A stretch of DNA of 64,000 nucleotides from Pseudomonas sp. PA15(2017). GTDB taxonomy: Bacteria; Pseudomonadota; Gammaproteobacteria; Pseudomonadales; Pseudomonadaceae. The position numbers were made by a program, and so were the translations under genes. Every line of letters starts with the position of its first letter. The stretch's first letter is position 1. Location: positions 76,313 through 140,312 of the forward strand of contig NZ_MSXV01000044.1 of the NCBI RefSeq assembly GCF_001945395.1, read 5' to 3'. Shown here piece by piece: positions 42,924-53,438 of this stretch. The notes under the pieces were generated by a model that ran no database searches, was not told the origin of the DNA, and saw only the letters and a program-made list of their open reading frames with translations.

Positions 42924-43337
42924 TCAGAAGTCGACCTTGCCCCTGCCCGCCTTGATCGCCCCACGCTTGGCCTTGCCTTCCAGCCGGCGCTTCTTCGACC
43001 CGAGGGTCGGTTTGGTCGGGCGCCGGGCTTTCTCGGTCTTGCCGGCCGAGCGGATCAGCTCGGCCAGGCGCTCCAGGGCGTCGGCGCGGTTCTGTTCCTG
43101 GGTACGGTACTGCTGGGCCTTGATGATCACCACGCCATCGGCGGTAATGCGGCTGTCACGCATGGCCAGCAGCCGCTCCTTGTAGAGCGGCGGCAGTGAG
43201 GACGCCTGGCTGTCGAAGCGCAGGTGCATGGCGCTGGACACCTTGTTGACGTTCTGCCCACCAGCCCCTTGGGCGCGGATGGCAGTGAGTTCGACTTCAT
43301 CGTCAGGCAGATGAACGCTGTTGGAGATGACCAGCAT
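42924..43337 (-). CDS. arfB: Alternative ribosome-rescue factor B (peptidyl-tRNA hydrolase ArfB/YaeJ)
   Basis: 137 residues from ATG 43337. The release-factor GGQ motif is in [16 protein letters not shown], and a basic C-terminal tail ([20 protein letters not shown]) enters the mRNA channel. It frees peptides from ribosomes stalled on non-stop mRNAs. It is divergent from the YdjM-like gene. Complete and typical. Confidence 0.95.
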   Translation of the reverse strand: MLVISNSVHLPDDEVELTAIRAQGAGGQNVNKVSSAMHLRFDSQASSLPPLYKERLLAMRDSRITADGVVIIKAQQYRTQEQNRADALERLAELIRSAGKTEKARRPTKPTLGSKKRRLEGKAKRGAIKAGRGKVDF

Positions 43338-43483
43338 GGGGCGCCTTGTCTCGAGTGGGCGTGCAGGATAGCCCAGGGTAGACGCCAGCATGGCTGAAAC
43401 CTTTGCTTGAAATTTCCCTCTACGCCCCTTGAGACGCTCAAGTAAGTTAAGCGACCCGCCCTCCCCAGCCTGCGAGAACATCC

Positions 43484-44611
43484 ATGGATTCGATCACCCA
43501 AGCCGTACTTGGCGCCAGCATCCAGGGCGCGCTGTTGGGGCGCTGGCAGGGGCGCAAGGCCCTGCTGTACGGCGCCGTGTTGGGCACCCTGCCAGACCTC
43601 GACGTGGTGATCGACTACGGCGACTCGGTGGCGGCGATGACCTATCACCGGGGCTTCAGCCACTCGCTTTTCGTGCTGACCGGATTCGCCCTTCTGCTGA
43701 CCTGGCTGCTGCGACAATGGCGGCCTAACCCCGGTTACTCGTCACGGCGCTTGTTCCTGGCAATCTGGCTGGTGCTGATCACCCATCCTCTTCTCGATGC
43801 ATTCACCAGTTACGGCACGCAACTACTCTGGCCATTCGCGCCGACGCCGGCGGCCTGGTCGAGCATCTTCATCATCGACCCGATCTACAGCCTGCCGCTG
43901 CTGGGCGCGGTGATCTACGGGCTGATCACCGGTTTGCAGGACAAGGCCAACCCGGTGGTCAACTGGGCCCTGGCGTTTTCCACGGTTTACCTCGCCTCGA
44001 CCCTGGGCGGCAAGTACATGGCCGAGCATCGCGTGGAGCAGGAGCTGGCGCGCCAGGGCATCGAAGCCGAGGCCATCTTCAGCTCGCCGACGCCGTTCAA
44101 CACGCTGCTGTGGCGCGTGGTGGCCATCGAGGGCGAGGATTATCACGAAGCATTGGTTGGCTGGTTCGACAGCGCGCCACCAGTGCTGGAGCGCATGCCG
44201 CGCGGTGCGGCCCTGAGTCAGGCCCTGGACGACTCACCGGCCCACCAGCGCCTGAAGTGGTTCACCAACGACATACTGCGTTATGACCACATCGGCGATC
44301 ACCTGGTGGTCACCGACATTCGCCTGGGCATGACCGGCTTCCACCCTTTCCGCTTCGACTTCGCCCATTGGCAGAACGACGCCTGGCAGGTGCAACCCTT
44401 TATCGAGCGCTGGCCTTCGGAACGCGGTGACATGCAGCGCCTGGCCCTGCTCTGGCAGCGCATCTGGCGGCCGGCGACACCCGTGCCACTGGCCTTGTGG
44501 GCCAGCGAGCTGAGCGTCGATCCAAAAGGTGACGGCCCGTCCGACAGCGACCTGCCCCCAGGCCGCGAAGCCGCCAGCTCCGCAAGCGACAAAGGCGACC
44601 CGGCGCTGTAA
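43484..44611 (+). CDS. YdjM-family membrane-bound metal-dependent hydrolase
   Basis: 375 residues. The N-terminal half carries [39 protein letters not shown] and [14 protein letters not shown], the conserved Asp/His segments of this family, within four or more membrane helices. The C-terminal ~170 residues are soluble, and the last ~40 are disordered. The substrate is not known. Confidence 0.88.
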   Translation: MDSITQAVLGASIQGALLGRWQGRKALLYGAVLGTLPDLDVVIDYGDSVAAMTYHRGFSHSLFVLTGFALLLTWLLRQWRPNPGYSSRRLFLAIWLVLITHPLLDAFTSYGTQLLWPFAPTPAAWSSIFIIDPIYSLPLLGAVIYGLITGLQDKANPVVNWALAFSTVYLASTLGGKYMAEHRVEQELARQGIEAEAIFSSPTPFNTLLWRVVAIEGEDYHEALVGWFDSAPPVLERMPRGAALSQALDDSPAHQRLKWFTNDILRYDHIGDHLVVTDIRLGMTGFHPFRFDFAHWQNDAWQVQPFIERWPSERGDMQRLALLWQRIWRPATPVPLALWASELSVDPKGDGPSDSDLPPGREAASSASDKGDPAL

Positions 44612-44640
44612 CGGCGCCAGGCTGCGGTAGGCGGGAAATC

Positions 44641-44732
44641 ACCCCGGGTATCGCAGGCTCAACCCGGGCTACCACTGCAGCCCGCAACATCAGCCCAGAC
44701 CGTAGCCTGGGTGGAGCGAAGCGATACCCGGG
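44641..44732. repeat. Inverted pair of CCTGGGT-family REP elements
   Basis: CCCGGGTATCGCAGGCTC, then AACCCGGGCTAC (44643-44672), and GTAGCCTGGGTGGAGCGAAG, then CGATACCCGGG (44702-44732), face each other between convergent genes. This is the common BIME-type arrangement. Confidence 0.75.
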
Positions 44733-44758
44733 AAGCCGTCTACCGGGCATCCGCGATC

Positions 44759-46714
44759 TCAGGTCCGGAACTGCCGCACCAGGCCCTGCAGTTCGACGCC
44801 CAGGCGCGCCAGTTCGGCGCTCGAGGTGGCGGTCTGCTGGCTGGCACTGGCGCTCTGCTCGCCGATATCACGTACCCGGGTGACGCTTTCGCTGATGGTT
44901 TCCGCCACGGCGCTTTGCTCTTCCGCGGCAGCGGCGATCTGCTGGTTCATCTGCTCGATGGTGCTCACCGCCTGGGTGATGCGGCCCAGCGCGTCGCCCG
45001 CCTCGCCGGCCAGGCCCACGGTGCGCTGGGTCAGCGCGCGGCTACCTTCCATCTGCGTGGCCGCGCCGTCGGCGAGGCGTTGCAGGTTGGCGATCAGGTT
45101 CTCGATTTCCTGGGTCGAATCGTGGGTACGACGGGCCAGCGCGCGCACTTCGTCCGCCACCACCGCGAAGCCGCGGCCCTGGTCGCCGGCGCGTGCTGCT
45201 TCGATGGCGGCGTTGAGCGCCAGCAGGTTGGTCTGTTCGGCCACCGCGCGAATCACTTCCAGCACGCTGCCGATACGCCCGCTCTCCTGATTCAGAGCCT
45301 GCATGGCCTCGGCCGACTGCTCGACCTCCTGGGCCAGCTTGCCGACCTGGCTGATGGCCTGCTGCACCACCTGGTTGCCCTGCTGCGCTTCGCGGTCGGC
45401 ATCGGCGGCGGCCAACGAGGCCTGCTCGGCGTTCTGCGCCACTTCCTGCACGGTGGCGGCCATCTGGTGCATGGCGGTGGCGGTCTGTTCGGTTTCGACC
45501 TTCTGGGTCTGCACGCCGGCACTGGTCTGGGCGGTGATGGCGGACAGTTGCTCGGCGGCCGCGGCAATCTGCCCGACGCCGCTGCCAATGCGGCCGACCA
45601 GGTCGCGCAGGCTGCTGGTCATGCCCTGCATGGCCTCGAGCAACTGGCCCAGCTCGTCGCGGCGGTTCTGTGGCAGATCCTGGCTCAGGTCACCGCCAGC
45701 GATGCGCCGCGCGAACTCGACGGTCTGGCGCAGCGGCGCGACGATGGAGCGGCTGATGGTGAAGGCGGCGAACAGGCCGATCAGCACCGCCGCGAGGCCC
45801 ATGCTGCCGAGCAGCAGCATGGCGCTGCGGCTGTCGTCGCTCATGGTCTGTTCTTCGATATTCTTGGCCTGCTCGGCCAGTACCAATACCTGGTCAGCCT
45901 GCTTGAGCATGGCGGCATCGCTGGCCAGGCTCTGCTCGTGCACCTGCTGGAAGTTGGTGAACGCCTGCTGGTAATTGGTCAAGGCCACCAGGGCGGCTTC
46001 GATGGCGCGCTTCTGGTCTTCGTCGAGCCAGACCATCAGGCCATTGGCCGAGGACTGCAGGTCGTAACTGACGAAATTCCAGTCCTCCAGCGCCGAGGGC
46101 GAGCCATCGATGATGAACTGGCTCTCGTGGCTGCGCAGTTCGAGCATGCGTTTGCTGAGGTTCGAGGCGGTCTCGGCCAGGGTCAGCGGGTCGCTGCCGC
46201 GCAGCTGGTCGCCGGCCAGGCGCAACTCACGCACGGCGTCGTACATGCCCAGCTCGATCATCTCGAACTGGCTGCGCGCCTCCTGGGCGGCCCCGCCCAT
46301 CTGGATGCGTGCCTCGTTGGCGCGCACCTGCTGCTGCACGCTGGCATCGAACTGCTGCAGATAGTCGGCGGTGGCGGCGTCCATGGCCTGCAGGCGCTCG
46401 CGCTCGGCAGGCGTGGCGCTGGCGATCTGCTCGGACAGGCCAGTACGCACCTTGGCGAGCTGCTCGCGCATGCGCTGGGCGTCGGCTTCGCTGTGACTGA
46501 TCGCGTAGTCACGCTCCATGCGCCGGGCGCCGAGGATCTGCGCATCGATGGTCGACAGCGATACGGACTGGGCGTGGCCTTTCATCACCGCCTGCACGGC
46601 AACGAAGCCACTGGCCGTCACGGCAACGGTCAGCAGCAATACCAGGCCAAAACCGACCAGAAGTTTCTTGCCTACGGAGAGGTCGACGAACAGTCGAGTG
46701 GCAGAATGCAACAT
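44759..46714 (-). CDS. Methyl-accepting chemotaxis protein with HBM-type sensor domain
   Basis: 651 residues. TM1 about 17-40, a large all-helical periplasmic region (about 41-300) fitting the helical bimodular (HBM) sensor, TM2 about 301-322, HAMP about 323-376, and a signalling coiled coil with the conserved tip [20 protein letters not shown] and [16 protein letters not shown] receptors such as McpS bind small acids. The protein would signal to CheA/CheW. Ligand not predictable. Confidence 0.93.
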   Translation of the reverse strand: MLHSATRLFVDLSVGKKLLVGFGLVLLLTVAVTASGFVAVQAVMKGHAQSVSLSTIDAQILGARRMERDYAISHSEADAQRMREQLAKVRTGLSEQIASATPAERERLQAMDAATADYLQQFDASVQQQVRANEARIQMGGAAQEARSQFEMIELGMYDAVRELRLAGDQLRGSDPLTLAETASNLSKRMLELRSHESQFIIDGSPSALEDWNFVSYDLQSSANGLMVWLDEDQKRAIEAALVALTNYQQAFTNFQQVHEQSLASDAAMLKQADQVLVLAEQAKNIEEQTMSDDSRSAMLLLGSMGLAAVLIGLFAAFTISRSIVAPLRQTVEFARRIAGGDLSQDLPQNRRDELGQLLEAMQGMTSSLRDLVGRIGSGVGQIAAAAEQLSAITAQTSAGVQTQKVETEQTATAMHQMAATVQEVAQNAEQASLAAADADREAQQGNQVVQQAISQVGKLAQEVEQSAEAMQALNQESGRIGSVLEVIRAVAEQTNLLALNAAIEAARAGDQGRGFAVVADEVRALARRTHDSTQEIENLIANLQRLADGAATQMEGSRALTQRTVGLAGEAGDALGRITQAVSTIEQMNQQIAAAAEEQSAVAETISESVTRVRDIGEQSASASQQTATSSAELARLGVELQGLVRQFRT

Positions 46715-46943
46715 CCAAGCGGCTCCATTTGTTTTTATAGATTGCAGTGCGCAGGCAGGTTGATGACCGCGCGACTCATGGTGTCAGCCAGTTAATCGGC
46801 CGCAAAGAGCAAAGCCTGAGCGAAAAAACCGATTACTGGCGCCATCAAGTAGCCACTATACCGCCCCGCGCCTGCGGCCATGGCCGTGCCTGCGACAAAA
46901 GGTTACAGAGCGTACGCGGCAGCCTGTGGTTAGGCAGAAATGC

Positions 46944-46968
46944 CACCCGCAGCGTTGCGCTGCGGGTG
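46944..46968 (-). terminator. GC hairpin after the amino acid permease gene
   Basis: An 11-bp stem with a 3-base loop (CACCCGCAGCG / CGCTGCGGGTG), 10 bases after the permease stop; a weak U-run (ATTTCT) follows on the minus strand. Confidence 0.6.
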
Positions 46969-46978
46969 TGGGACGAAC

Positions 46979-48367
46979 CTAGCGGGCCAGGCGGCGCTGG
47001 CGAAGCTGGTAGCAACCCCAGATGAACAGCAGCCAGAACGGAATGGCGATTACCGAGTTGCGAATGCCGGGGATGAACAGCATCACGCCCAGGATGAACA
47101 GCACGAAGGCCAGGCACAGGTAGTTGGCGAGGGGAAACCAGAAAGCCTTGAACGACGGCTCGACGCCCCTGGCTCGCATGGCCTTGCGGAATTTGATGTG
47201 GGCCAGGCTGATCATCGCCCAGTTGATAACCAAGGCAGCGACCACCAGGGACATCAGCAGCTCCAGCGCACTCTTGGGCACCAGGTAGTTGACCACCACG
47301 CAGATCAGCGTGAACAGCGCCGAAAAGAAGATCGCCAGTACCGGCACGCCGCGCTTGTCGACCTTGAGTAACTGCTTCGGCGCATTGCCCTGCTCGGCCA
47401 GGCCGTAGAGCATGCGGCTGTTGCAGTACACGCCGCTGTTGTAGACCGACAGCGCCGCGGTGAGTACCACGAAGTTGAGCAGGTGCGCAGCGGTGTCGCT
47501 GCCGATCAGCGAGAAGATCTGCACGAAGGGGCTGCTGCCGTAGGAGTCGCCGCCGGCGGTCAGGGTCGCCACCAGATCGTCCCAGGGATGCAGCGACAAC
47601 AGCACGGTCAGCGCGCCGATGTAGAAGATCAGGATGCGGTAGACCACCTGATTGATGGCCTTGGGAATCACGGTTTTCGGCTGGTCGGCCTCGGCTGCGG
47701 TGATGCCCACCAGCTCCAGGCCGCCAAAGGAGAACATGATGATGGCCATCATCATCACCAGCCCGGAAACCCCGTTGGGGAAGAAGCCGCCGTGGCTCCA
47801 CAGGTTGCTGATCGAGGCCTGTTCACCGCCCGCGCCGCTGAACAGCAGGTAGCAGCCGAGCAGGATCATGCCCATGATCGCCACCACCTTGATGATCGAG
47901 AACCAGAACTCGGCCTCGCCGAACACCCGCACGTTGGTCAGGTTGATGGCATTGATCAGCACGAAGAACGCCGCCGCGGTCGCCCAGGTGGGAATTTCCG
48001 GCCACCAGTACTGCACGTATTTGCCCACTGCGGTCAGCTCGGCCATGCCCACCAGCACGTAGAGCACCCAGTAGTTCCAGCCGGACAGGAAGCCGGCGAA
48101 CGGCCCCCAGTAGGCATGGGCGAAGTGGCTGAAAGAGCCGGCTACCGGCTCCTCGACGATCATCTCGCCAAGCTGGCGCATGATCAGGAAGGCGATGAAC
48201 CCGCCGATCGCGTAACCGAGGATCATCGATGGCCCGGCCGAGGCCATGACCCCGGCCGAGCCCAGGAACAGGCCGGTACCGATGGCACCGCCCAGGGCGA
48301 TCAACTGAATGTGGCGGTTCTTCAGGCCGCGCTTGAGCGGGCCGGTCTGGAGCATTTCGCTTGGCAT
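46979..48367 (-). CDS. aroP: AroP-type aromatic amino acid permease
   Basis: 462 residues with 12 predicted membrane helices. The start RGLKNRHIQLIALGGAIGTG and the segment EEPVAGSFSHFAHAYWG are typical of the AAT family (AroP, PheP). It would import Phe/Tyr with protons. It lies at the end of the tyrosine-degradation cluster on the same strand, which supports aromatic substrates. Confidence 0.88.
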   Translation of the reverse strand: MPSEMLQTGPLKRGLKNRHIQLIALGGAIGTGLFLGSAGVMASAGPSMILGYAIGGFIAFLIMRQLGEMIVEEPVAGSFSHFAHAYWGPFAGFLSGWNYWVLYVLVGMAELTAVGKYVQYWWPEIPTWATAAAFFVLINAINLTNVRVFGEAEFWFSIIKVVAIMGMILLGCYLLFSGAGGEQASISNLWSHGGFFPNGVSGLVMMMAIIMFSFGGLELVGITAAEADQPKTVIPKAINQVVYRILIFYIGALTVLLSLHPWDDLVATLTAGGDSYGSSPFVQIFSLIGSDTAAHLLNFVVLTAALSVYNSGVYCNSRMLYGLAEQGNAPKQLLKVDKRGVPVLAIFFSALFTLICVVVNYLVPKSALELLMSLVVAALVINWAMISLAHIKFRKAMRARGVEPSFKAFWFPLANYLCLAFVLFILGVMLFIPGIRNSVIAIPFWLLFIWGCYQLRQRRLAR

Positions 48368-48448
48368 CTGTCACCTGTGGGTGATCGACCGTGACGGGAT
48401 CGAACCCGCCCGGCTCGTGGCCTTGCGGAATGGCTTGGGTGCTTGCGG

Positions 48449-49099
48449 TTACTGCGCGTCGGGCTGGGCATCCGGAGCGGCATGCCGGAATGCTTCAAGG
48501 GCCTCACAACGTGCGGTCAGCGCGAGGATGCGGCGGTACGCATCGAGGTCACAGTCGAAACGGCGAGCATTGTACACCTGTGGAACCAAACAGGCTTCCA
48601 GATAGCCAGGCCGCGTGCCCAGGGAAAACGCATTGCCATACGCCGCCGCCCCCTGCTCCACAGCCGCCAGGCCCTCGGCCACCCAATGGCGGTACCAGGC
48701 GCTCTTCGCCGCGTCGTCCACGCCCAGCTCGCGGCTCAGATACTGCAGCACCCGCAGGTTGTTGAGCGGGTGCACCTCACAGGCAAGATGCAGCGCCAAG
48801 GCGCGTACCTGGGCGCGGGCGACCGGGTCGGCCGGCAGGATGGCCGGCACCGGGAAGATCTCTTCAAGGTATTCGATGATCGCCAGGGACTGGGCGATGC
48901 GCACCCCGCCTCCTTCGTCGTCCACCAGCAGTGGCACCAGGCCCTGGGGATTCAGGGCCTGGTATGCCTGGCCATGCTGCTCGCCGCCATCGCGTAGCAG
49001 ATGCACCGGTACCTGCCGATAAGCCAGGCCCTTGAGGTTGAGGGCGATACGCACCCGGTAGGCAGCGCTGGAGCGCCAGTAGCCGTAGAGCTGCAACAT
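48449..49099 (-). CDS. maiA: Maleylacetoacetate isomerase
   Basis: 216 residues, zeta-class glutathione transferase fold. The active-site segment YGYWRSSAAYRVRIALNLKG (SSC/SSA loop) and NPQGLVPLLVDD are clear. It turns maleylacetoacetate into fumarylacetoacetate with glutathione. It follows fahA in the hpd-hmgA-fahA-maiA order. Confidence 0.95.
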   Translation of the reverse strand: MLQLYGYWRSSAAYRVRIALNLKGLAYRQVPVHLLRDGGEQHGQAYQALNPQGLVPLLVDDEGGGVRIAQSLAIIEYLEEIFPVPAILPADPVARAQVRALALHLACEVHPLNNLRVLQYLSRELGVDDAAKSAWYRHWVAEGLAAVEQGAAAYGNAFSLGTRPGYLEACLVPQVYNARRFDCDLDAYRRILALTARCEALEAFRHAAPDAQPDAQ

Positions 49100-49182
49100 T
49101 GAGTATTCCTAAACATGACTTCGTGGCAGCGCGATCAATATCAAAAGCGCTGAAACCTCGTGGCTAAAGCCGCTCCCACGGA

Positions 49183-50169
49183 TCAATGGGCGTCGTAGCG
49201 CTCCACCTGCTGGTCGATGGCACCGAAAATGCTCGCCCCGGCGGTATCGAACATCTCGATGCGTACCCGGTCACCGAACTTGAGTAATGGTGTCTTCGCC
49301 TCGCCCTGTTCGATTACTTCGAGCATGCGCTTCTCGGCCAGGCAACTGGAGCCCGCGCTGCGGTCGTAGTTGGAAACCGTGCCCGAACCGATGATGGTAC
49401 CGCTGCCCAGGGGCCGGGTGCGGGCGGCGTGGGCGATCAGGGTCGGGAAGTCGAAGGTCATGTCGGTGCCGGCATCCGGCTGGCCGAACAGCGCGCCGTT
49501 GATGTGCGACACCAGCGGCCGGTGCACGCGCCCGTCGCGCCAGCTATCGCCCAGCTCGTCCGGGGTGATCGCCACGGGCGAGAAGCTCGACGACGGTTTG
49601 CTCTGGTAGAAACCGAAGCCCTTGCCCAGCTCGCCGGGAATCAGGTTGCGCAGCGACACGTCGTTGACCAGCATCAGCAGCTGGATATGCCCGGCGGCCT
49701 GGGCCGGCGTCGTACCCATGGGCACGTCGTCGGTGATCACCGCCAGTTCGGCCTCCAGGTCGATGCCCCAGGCTTCGTCACCCAGGCGAATCGGCGCGTG
49801 GGGCGCGATGAAGGTGTCCGAGCCGCCCTGGTACATCAGCGGGTCGTGCCAGAACGACTCCGGCATCTCGGCGCCCCGCGCCTTGCGCACCAGCTCGACG
49901 TGATTGACGTAGGCGCTGCCATCGGCCCAATGATAAGCGCGCGGCAGCGGACTGTGGCAGGCACGCTGATGGAAATCGAATGCCTCGACCTCCAGCCCGT
50001 CGTTGAGGCGCTGGTAAACCGCCTCCAGTTGCGGGCGCTTGCTGGCCCAGTCATCCAGGGCGGCCTGCAGCGTCGAGGCGATCTGCGCCACGCGCACCGC
50101 GCGGGTCAGGTCGCGGGAAACCACCACCAGGGCGCCATCGCGGCCCTGGTTCAGCGATGCCAGTTTCAT
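49183..50169 (-). CDS. fahA: Fumarylacetoacetate hydrolase family protein
   Basis: 328 residues from ATG 50169; the open frame upstream is non-coding. Metal-site residues lie in GIDLEAELAVITDDVPMG and the core in LVNDVSLRNLIPGELGKGFGFYQSKPS. It would cleave fumarylacetoacetate to fumarate and acetoacetate. Start and the hmgA stop share one base (TGATG), so translation is coupled. It is shorter than the ~430-residue mammalian-like FAH, in line with the bacterial short form. Confidence 0.92.
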   Translation of the reverse strand: MKLASLNQGRDGALVVVSRDLTRAVRVAQIASTLQAALDDWASKRPQLEAVYQRLNDGLEVEAFDFHQRACHSPLPRAYHWADGSAYVNHVELVRKARGAEMPESFWHDPLMYQGGSDTFIAPHAPIRLGDEAWGIDLEAELAVITDDVPMGTTPAQAAGHIQLLMLVNDVSLRNLIPGELGKGFGFYQSKPSSSFSPVAITPDELGDSWRDGRVHRPLVSHINGALFGQPDAGTDMTFDFPTLIAHAARTRPLGSGTIIGSGTVSNYDRSAGSSCLAEKRMLEVIEQGEAKTPLLKFGDRVRIEMFDTAGASIFGAIDQQVERYDAH

Positions 50170-51308
50170 CAGGACTCCTTGCCCGGCGCGCGCCAGGAAT
50201 TCACGTATTCGGCGACATCCACGGCGGCAGCCGCGTCGGTCACCTCCAGGGCGCGGCGGGTGTCGATCATCACCGCCACTTCCTCGGCGAAGGTGGCCGG
50301 GTCGGTCTGCGCCTTCTTCAGCGCCTTGGGGTGCGGGCCATGGGGGAAGCCGCACGGGTGCAGGGTGACCATGCCGGCCTCGATGTTGTCGCGGCTGAAG
50401 AAGTTGCCGCGGTGGTAGAACAGCACTTCGTCGTAATCGTCGTTGTTATGGAAGAACGGCACCTTCAGCGCGCCGGGGTCGGACTCCACCGGCCGCGGCG
50501 TGAACGTGCAGACCACGAAGCCCTTGGCCACGAAGGTGGTGTGCACCGACGGCGGCAGGTGATAGCGATGGCTCATCAACGGGCGAATATCGCGCCAGTT
50601 CAGCCTCACCACGGTGTTGTCACCGTGCCAGCCCACTGCATCGAGCGGATTGTAGGGATAGGTCACGGTGCTGATCCGGCCCTGCCGTTTGATGCGGATC
50701 TGCCAGGTGTTCTCGTCCTGCTGGGCCTTGAAGGCATCGTCGATATGCGGGTGATCGAGCACCGCCGGATCGAAGATCGCCTGGCCGCCGAGCAGGCCCT
50801 TGTCCGGCAACTGGTAGGCACCGTCGGTATTCTCGACCAGCAGGAAATGACTCGGCGCAGTCGGTTCCACACGCCAGGCGGTGCCGCGAGGAATCACCAG
50901 GTAATCGCCGTCGCGGTATTCCAGGTGGCCAAAATCGCAATGGAAGTGGCCGGCACCGTCGTGCACGAACAGCAGCTCGTCGCCATCACTGTTGCGCACC
51001 AGATGGCCCATCGCAGTGGCGGTTTTCCAAACGCGCAGGCGAATGTCGGCGTTATGCAGGGTCAGCGGTGCCTCGAACGGGCAGTCGTGCGCGCTGGCAA
51101 TCCTGTTGAAGTTGAAGGCGTGGGGGCGCAGCGGCCCCTGCCAGTCGATCCAGCCGGTGGGCGGATGCTTGTGGTGCAGGTGCGTCACCGGGCCGAAGAA
51201 GCCCTCACGGCCCATTTCCCGCTCGTAGGTGCCGGCAGGAAAATCGCAGTGCGCCTGGCGCGAGTGCTCGCCTTCGCGCAGGGGAAAGCTGATCCATTTG
51301 CGGCTCAT
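50169..51308 (-). CDS. hmgA: Homogentisate 1,2-dioxygenase family protein, short form
   Basis: 379 residues of cupin type. Candidate iron ligands lie in FFHNNDDYDEVLFYHRG and TLHPCGFPHGPHP. Most Pseudomonas HmgA proteins are about 430 residues, so this belongs to a shorter, divergent branch. Position between hpd and fahA supports opening of the homogentisate ring to maleylacetoacetate. The family is certain at superfamily level; the substrate rests on context. Confidence 0.85.
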   Translation of the reverse strand: MSRKWISFPLREGEHSRQAHCDFPAGTYEREMGREGFFGPVTHLHHKHPPTGWIDWQGPLRPHAFNFNRIASAHDCPFEAPLTLHNADIRLRVWKTATAMGHLVRNSDGDELLFVHDGAGHFHCDFGHLEYRDGDYLVIPRGTAWRVEPTAPSHFLLVENTDGAYQLPDKGLLGGQAIFDPAVLDHPHIDDAFKAQQDENTWQIRIKRQGRISTVTYPYNPLDAVGWHGDNTVVRLNWRDIRPLMSHRYHLPPSVHTTFVAKGFVVCTFTPRPVESDPGALKVPFFHNNDDYDEVLFYHRGNFFSRDNIEAGMVTLHPCGFPHGPHPKALKKAQTDPATFAEEVAVMIDTRRALEVTDAAAAVDVAEYVNSWRAPGKES

Positions 51309-51312
51309 GGCC

Positions 51313-52422
51313 TCACTCCTCGCTGATCACGCCGCGACGCAGTTGATCTTCTTCGATAGACTCGAACAGCGCCTTGAAATTTCCCTCGCCAAAGCCCTGG
51401 TTGCCCTTGCGCTGGATGATCTCGAAGAAGATCGGGCCGATCACCGTGTTGGTGAAGATCTGCAGCAGGATGCCGTCGTCCTCCGGCGTATCGACGCCCG
51501 GCGCTCCATCGATCAGCAGATTCAACTCGCGCAGCACGTCCAGCGGCTCACCGTGGCCAGCCACGCGCTGGTCGACCTTTTCGTAATAGGTGGCCGGGGT
51601 ACTCATGAACGACACGCCGTTGGCCTGCAGCTTGCGCACCGTGGCGTAGATGTCATCGGTGGACAGGGCGATGTGCTGGATGCCCTCGCCGTGGTAATCG
51701 CGGATGAATTCCTCGATCTGCGACTTGTCGTCCGCCGATTCGTTGATCGGGATGCGGATCTTGCCGCACGGCGCAGTCATCGCCCGGGACAGTAGGCCGG
51801 TGAGCTTGCCTTCGATATCGAAATAGCGGATTTCGCGGAAACCGGCGATGCGCTCGTAAAAGCCGGACCAGACGTCCATCTGCCCGCGTTTGACGTTGTG
51901 GGTCAGGTGGTCGATGCATTGCAGGCCGACCGCGTTGTCGTTGGCCGAGCGGCCTTCGATGAATTCGAAGTCGACGTCATAGATGCTGTGCTCGCCGCTC
52001 TCATTGCGATAACGATCCACCAGATACAGCAAGGAGCCGCCGATACCCTCGACGCAGGGAATGTTCAGCTCGCCGAAGTTGGCGTGGCCGCCGACCAGCG
52101 TGGCGCCCTGCTCTTTCACGTAGGCCGCGGCCTGGGCAGCATTCCTGACCCGGAACGCCATGGCGCAGGCGCTCGGCCCGTGCTTTGCGGCGAAGGCGTG
52201 CACGTGCCCGGTCGGGCTGCCATTGAGCACGAAGTTCACGTCGTGCTGCTGGAACAGCCACACCTGCTTGCTGCGGTGCTTGGCGGTTTCGGTGAAGCCC
52301 ATGCTGGTGAACAGCTGGCGCAGCTGCTCGATACCGTCAGGCGTCGGTGCGGTGAATTCGACGAATTCGAAACCGTCGGTGCCAATGGGACTGTGCTGCT
52401 CGATTCTGGACACGGCATTCAT
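51313..52422 (-). CDS. hpd: 4-hydroxyphenylpyruvate dioxygenase
   Basis: 369 residues from ATG 52422. It is a two-domain vicinal oxygen chelate enzyme with iron ligands in CIDHLTHNV (His), GIQHIALST (His) and FFEIIQRKG (Glu); GFGEGNFKALFESIEEDQ is the typical C-terminus. It converts 4-hydroxyphenylpyruvate to homogentisate, the first committed step of the cluster. GAGGT lies upstream. A TyrR/PhhR-like box lies about 170 bases before the start. Confidence 0.95.
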   Translation of the reverse strand: MNAVSRIEQHSPIGTDGFEFVEFTAPTPDGIEQLRQLFTSMGFTETAKHRSKQVWLFQQHDVNFVLNGSPTGHVHAFAAKHGPSACAMAFRVRNAAQAAAYVKEQGATLVGGHANFGELNIPCVEGIGGSLLYLVDRYRNESGEHSIYDVDFEFIEGRSANDNAVGLQCIDHLTHNVKRGQMDVWSGFYERIAGFREIRYFDIEGKLTGLLSRAMTAPCGKIRIPINESADDKSQIEEFIRDYHGEGIQHIALSTDDIYATVRKLQANGVSFMSTPATYYEKVDQRVAGHGEPLDVLRELNLLIDGAPGVDTPEDDGILLQIFTNTVIGPIFFEIIQRKGNQGFGEGNFKALFESIEEDQLRRGVISEE

Positions 52423-52593
52423 GGGGGTGACCTCGTTGTCGTTATGCCCGCATGACAATCGAGGCGCCGCGAGCGAACAAGGCCGCTCGGCATGCCTGAA
52501 CTAGGCGCCGCCGCCGTCACTGGCAAGGCTTTGGTACATGGCGGCGCAATCGGCCGGCGGGCGCTGCCTGCCGATCGATTGAGCAGCAGCGTT

Positions 52594-52611
52594 CGTAAAT
52601 CTTTTTTTACA
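52594..52611 (-). promoter_or_regulatory. PhhR/TyrR-type operator upstream of hpd
   Basis: On the hpd strand the sequence reads TGTAAA-N6-TTTACG, one base from the TGTAAA-N6-TTTACA consensus of TyrR/PhhR. It lies in the 295-base gap before hpd. PhhR controls aromatic amino acid catabolism in Pseudomonas. Confidence 0.75.
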
Positions 52612-52717
52612 GCGCGGTCGATTAACCTGCCGACAGGATGATTGCGATGCACGGGCAGAGCGCCGAAAACGCTGCCACAATGACAGCATTCAATCGCGCC
52701 ATGACAATGAGGCCACC

Positions 52718-53323
52718 ATGAGCAGTGAAACGCCTACCGGAGCCGAAAGCGCTCCCGCCGCATTCGACCTGGCGCCCGCCAGCGATGAGGAGCGCCTGGC
52801 CAAGCTGGAAAAGGCCAACCGCCTGAACCGCATCCTGATCTTCGCCCTGGCCATGCTGCTGTTCATCATCCTCTCCAGCCTGGCGACCTCGGCCGTGGTG
52901 AAGATGTTTGCCGACGAGCCGCCACCCTTCGACCCCGAAGCCTTCGCCGCCCTGCAGCACCGCACCGAGCAGCTGGAAACGGAGTTGAACACGCTCAAGG
53001 AAGATCAGAAGCGTCAGGACGCCCTGCTGAAACTGGCCGCTACGCCCTCACCACCGGCGCCCGCTGCTGCGGCCCCGGCAGCACCTCCGTCCCAGGACAT
53101 CGCTGCGCTGAAGCTGATGGGTCGCACCCTGCTCGGCCAGGAACAGAGCTACCAGCAAAGCCTGGCTGCCCTGAAGAACGGCATGCGCGACCTGGCGGAC
53201 ATGGTGCCCGGCTCACGCAGCTGGCTGGACGATTACAACGAGGAGATCGACAAGGCGGTCAACGCCAGCATGCAACGCGTCAAGGCGATTCAGCAGTGGG
53301 GTAGCAAGCTGCCGCAGGAGTAG
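52718..53323 (+). CDS. Single-pass membrane protein with coiled coil, unknown function
   Basis: 201 residues. One membrane helix (about 38-62: RILIFALAMLLFIILSSLATSAVV) is followed by a coiled coil (about 80-105), an Ala/Pro linker (about 108-126) and a helical C-terminus. No enzymatic motif. It is divergent from hpd and convergent with the ABC transporter gene. A conserved Pseudomonas protein is likely; role unknown. Confidence 0.8.
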   Translation: MSSETPTGAESAPAAFDLAPASDEERLAKLEKANRLNRILIFALAMLLFIILSSLATSAVVKMFADEPPPFDPEAFAALQHRTEQLETELNTLKEDQKRQDALLKLAATPSPPAPAAAAPAAPPSQDIAALKLMGRTLLGQEQSYQQSLAALKNGMRDLADMVPGSRSWLDDYNEEIDKAVNASMQRVKAIQQWGSKLPQE

Positions 53324-53438
53324 TCTTCTTGGTAGCCCGCCGTTTCGCGCCGGGAGCGACGCGCCTACCGAGCGCTGGGCTGCCCGCAATCCTACAGGAG
53401 CGACGACCCGCAGCGAATCTTGAGGGCAACGCGGCTGA

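Noticed and set aside
48385..48410. tRNA-like GGGATCGAACCC-type sequence between the permease and maiA genes
   Set aside because: No acceptor stem or anticodon arm can be drawn around it; chance resemblance to a T arm.
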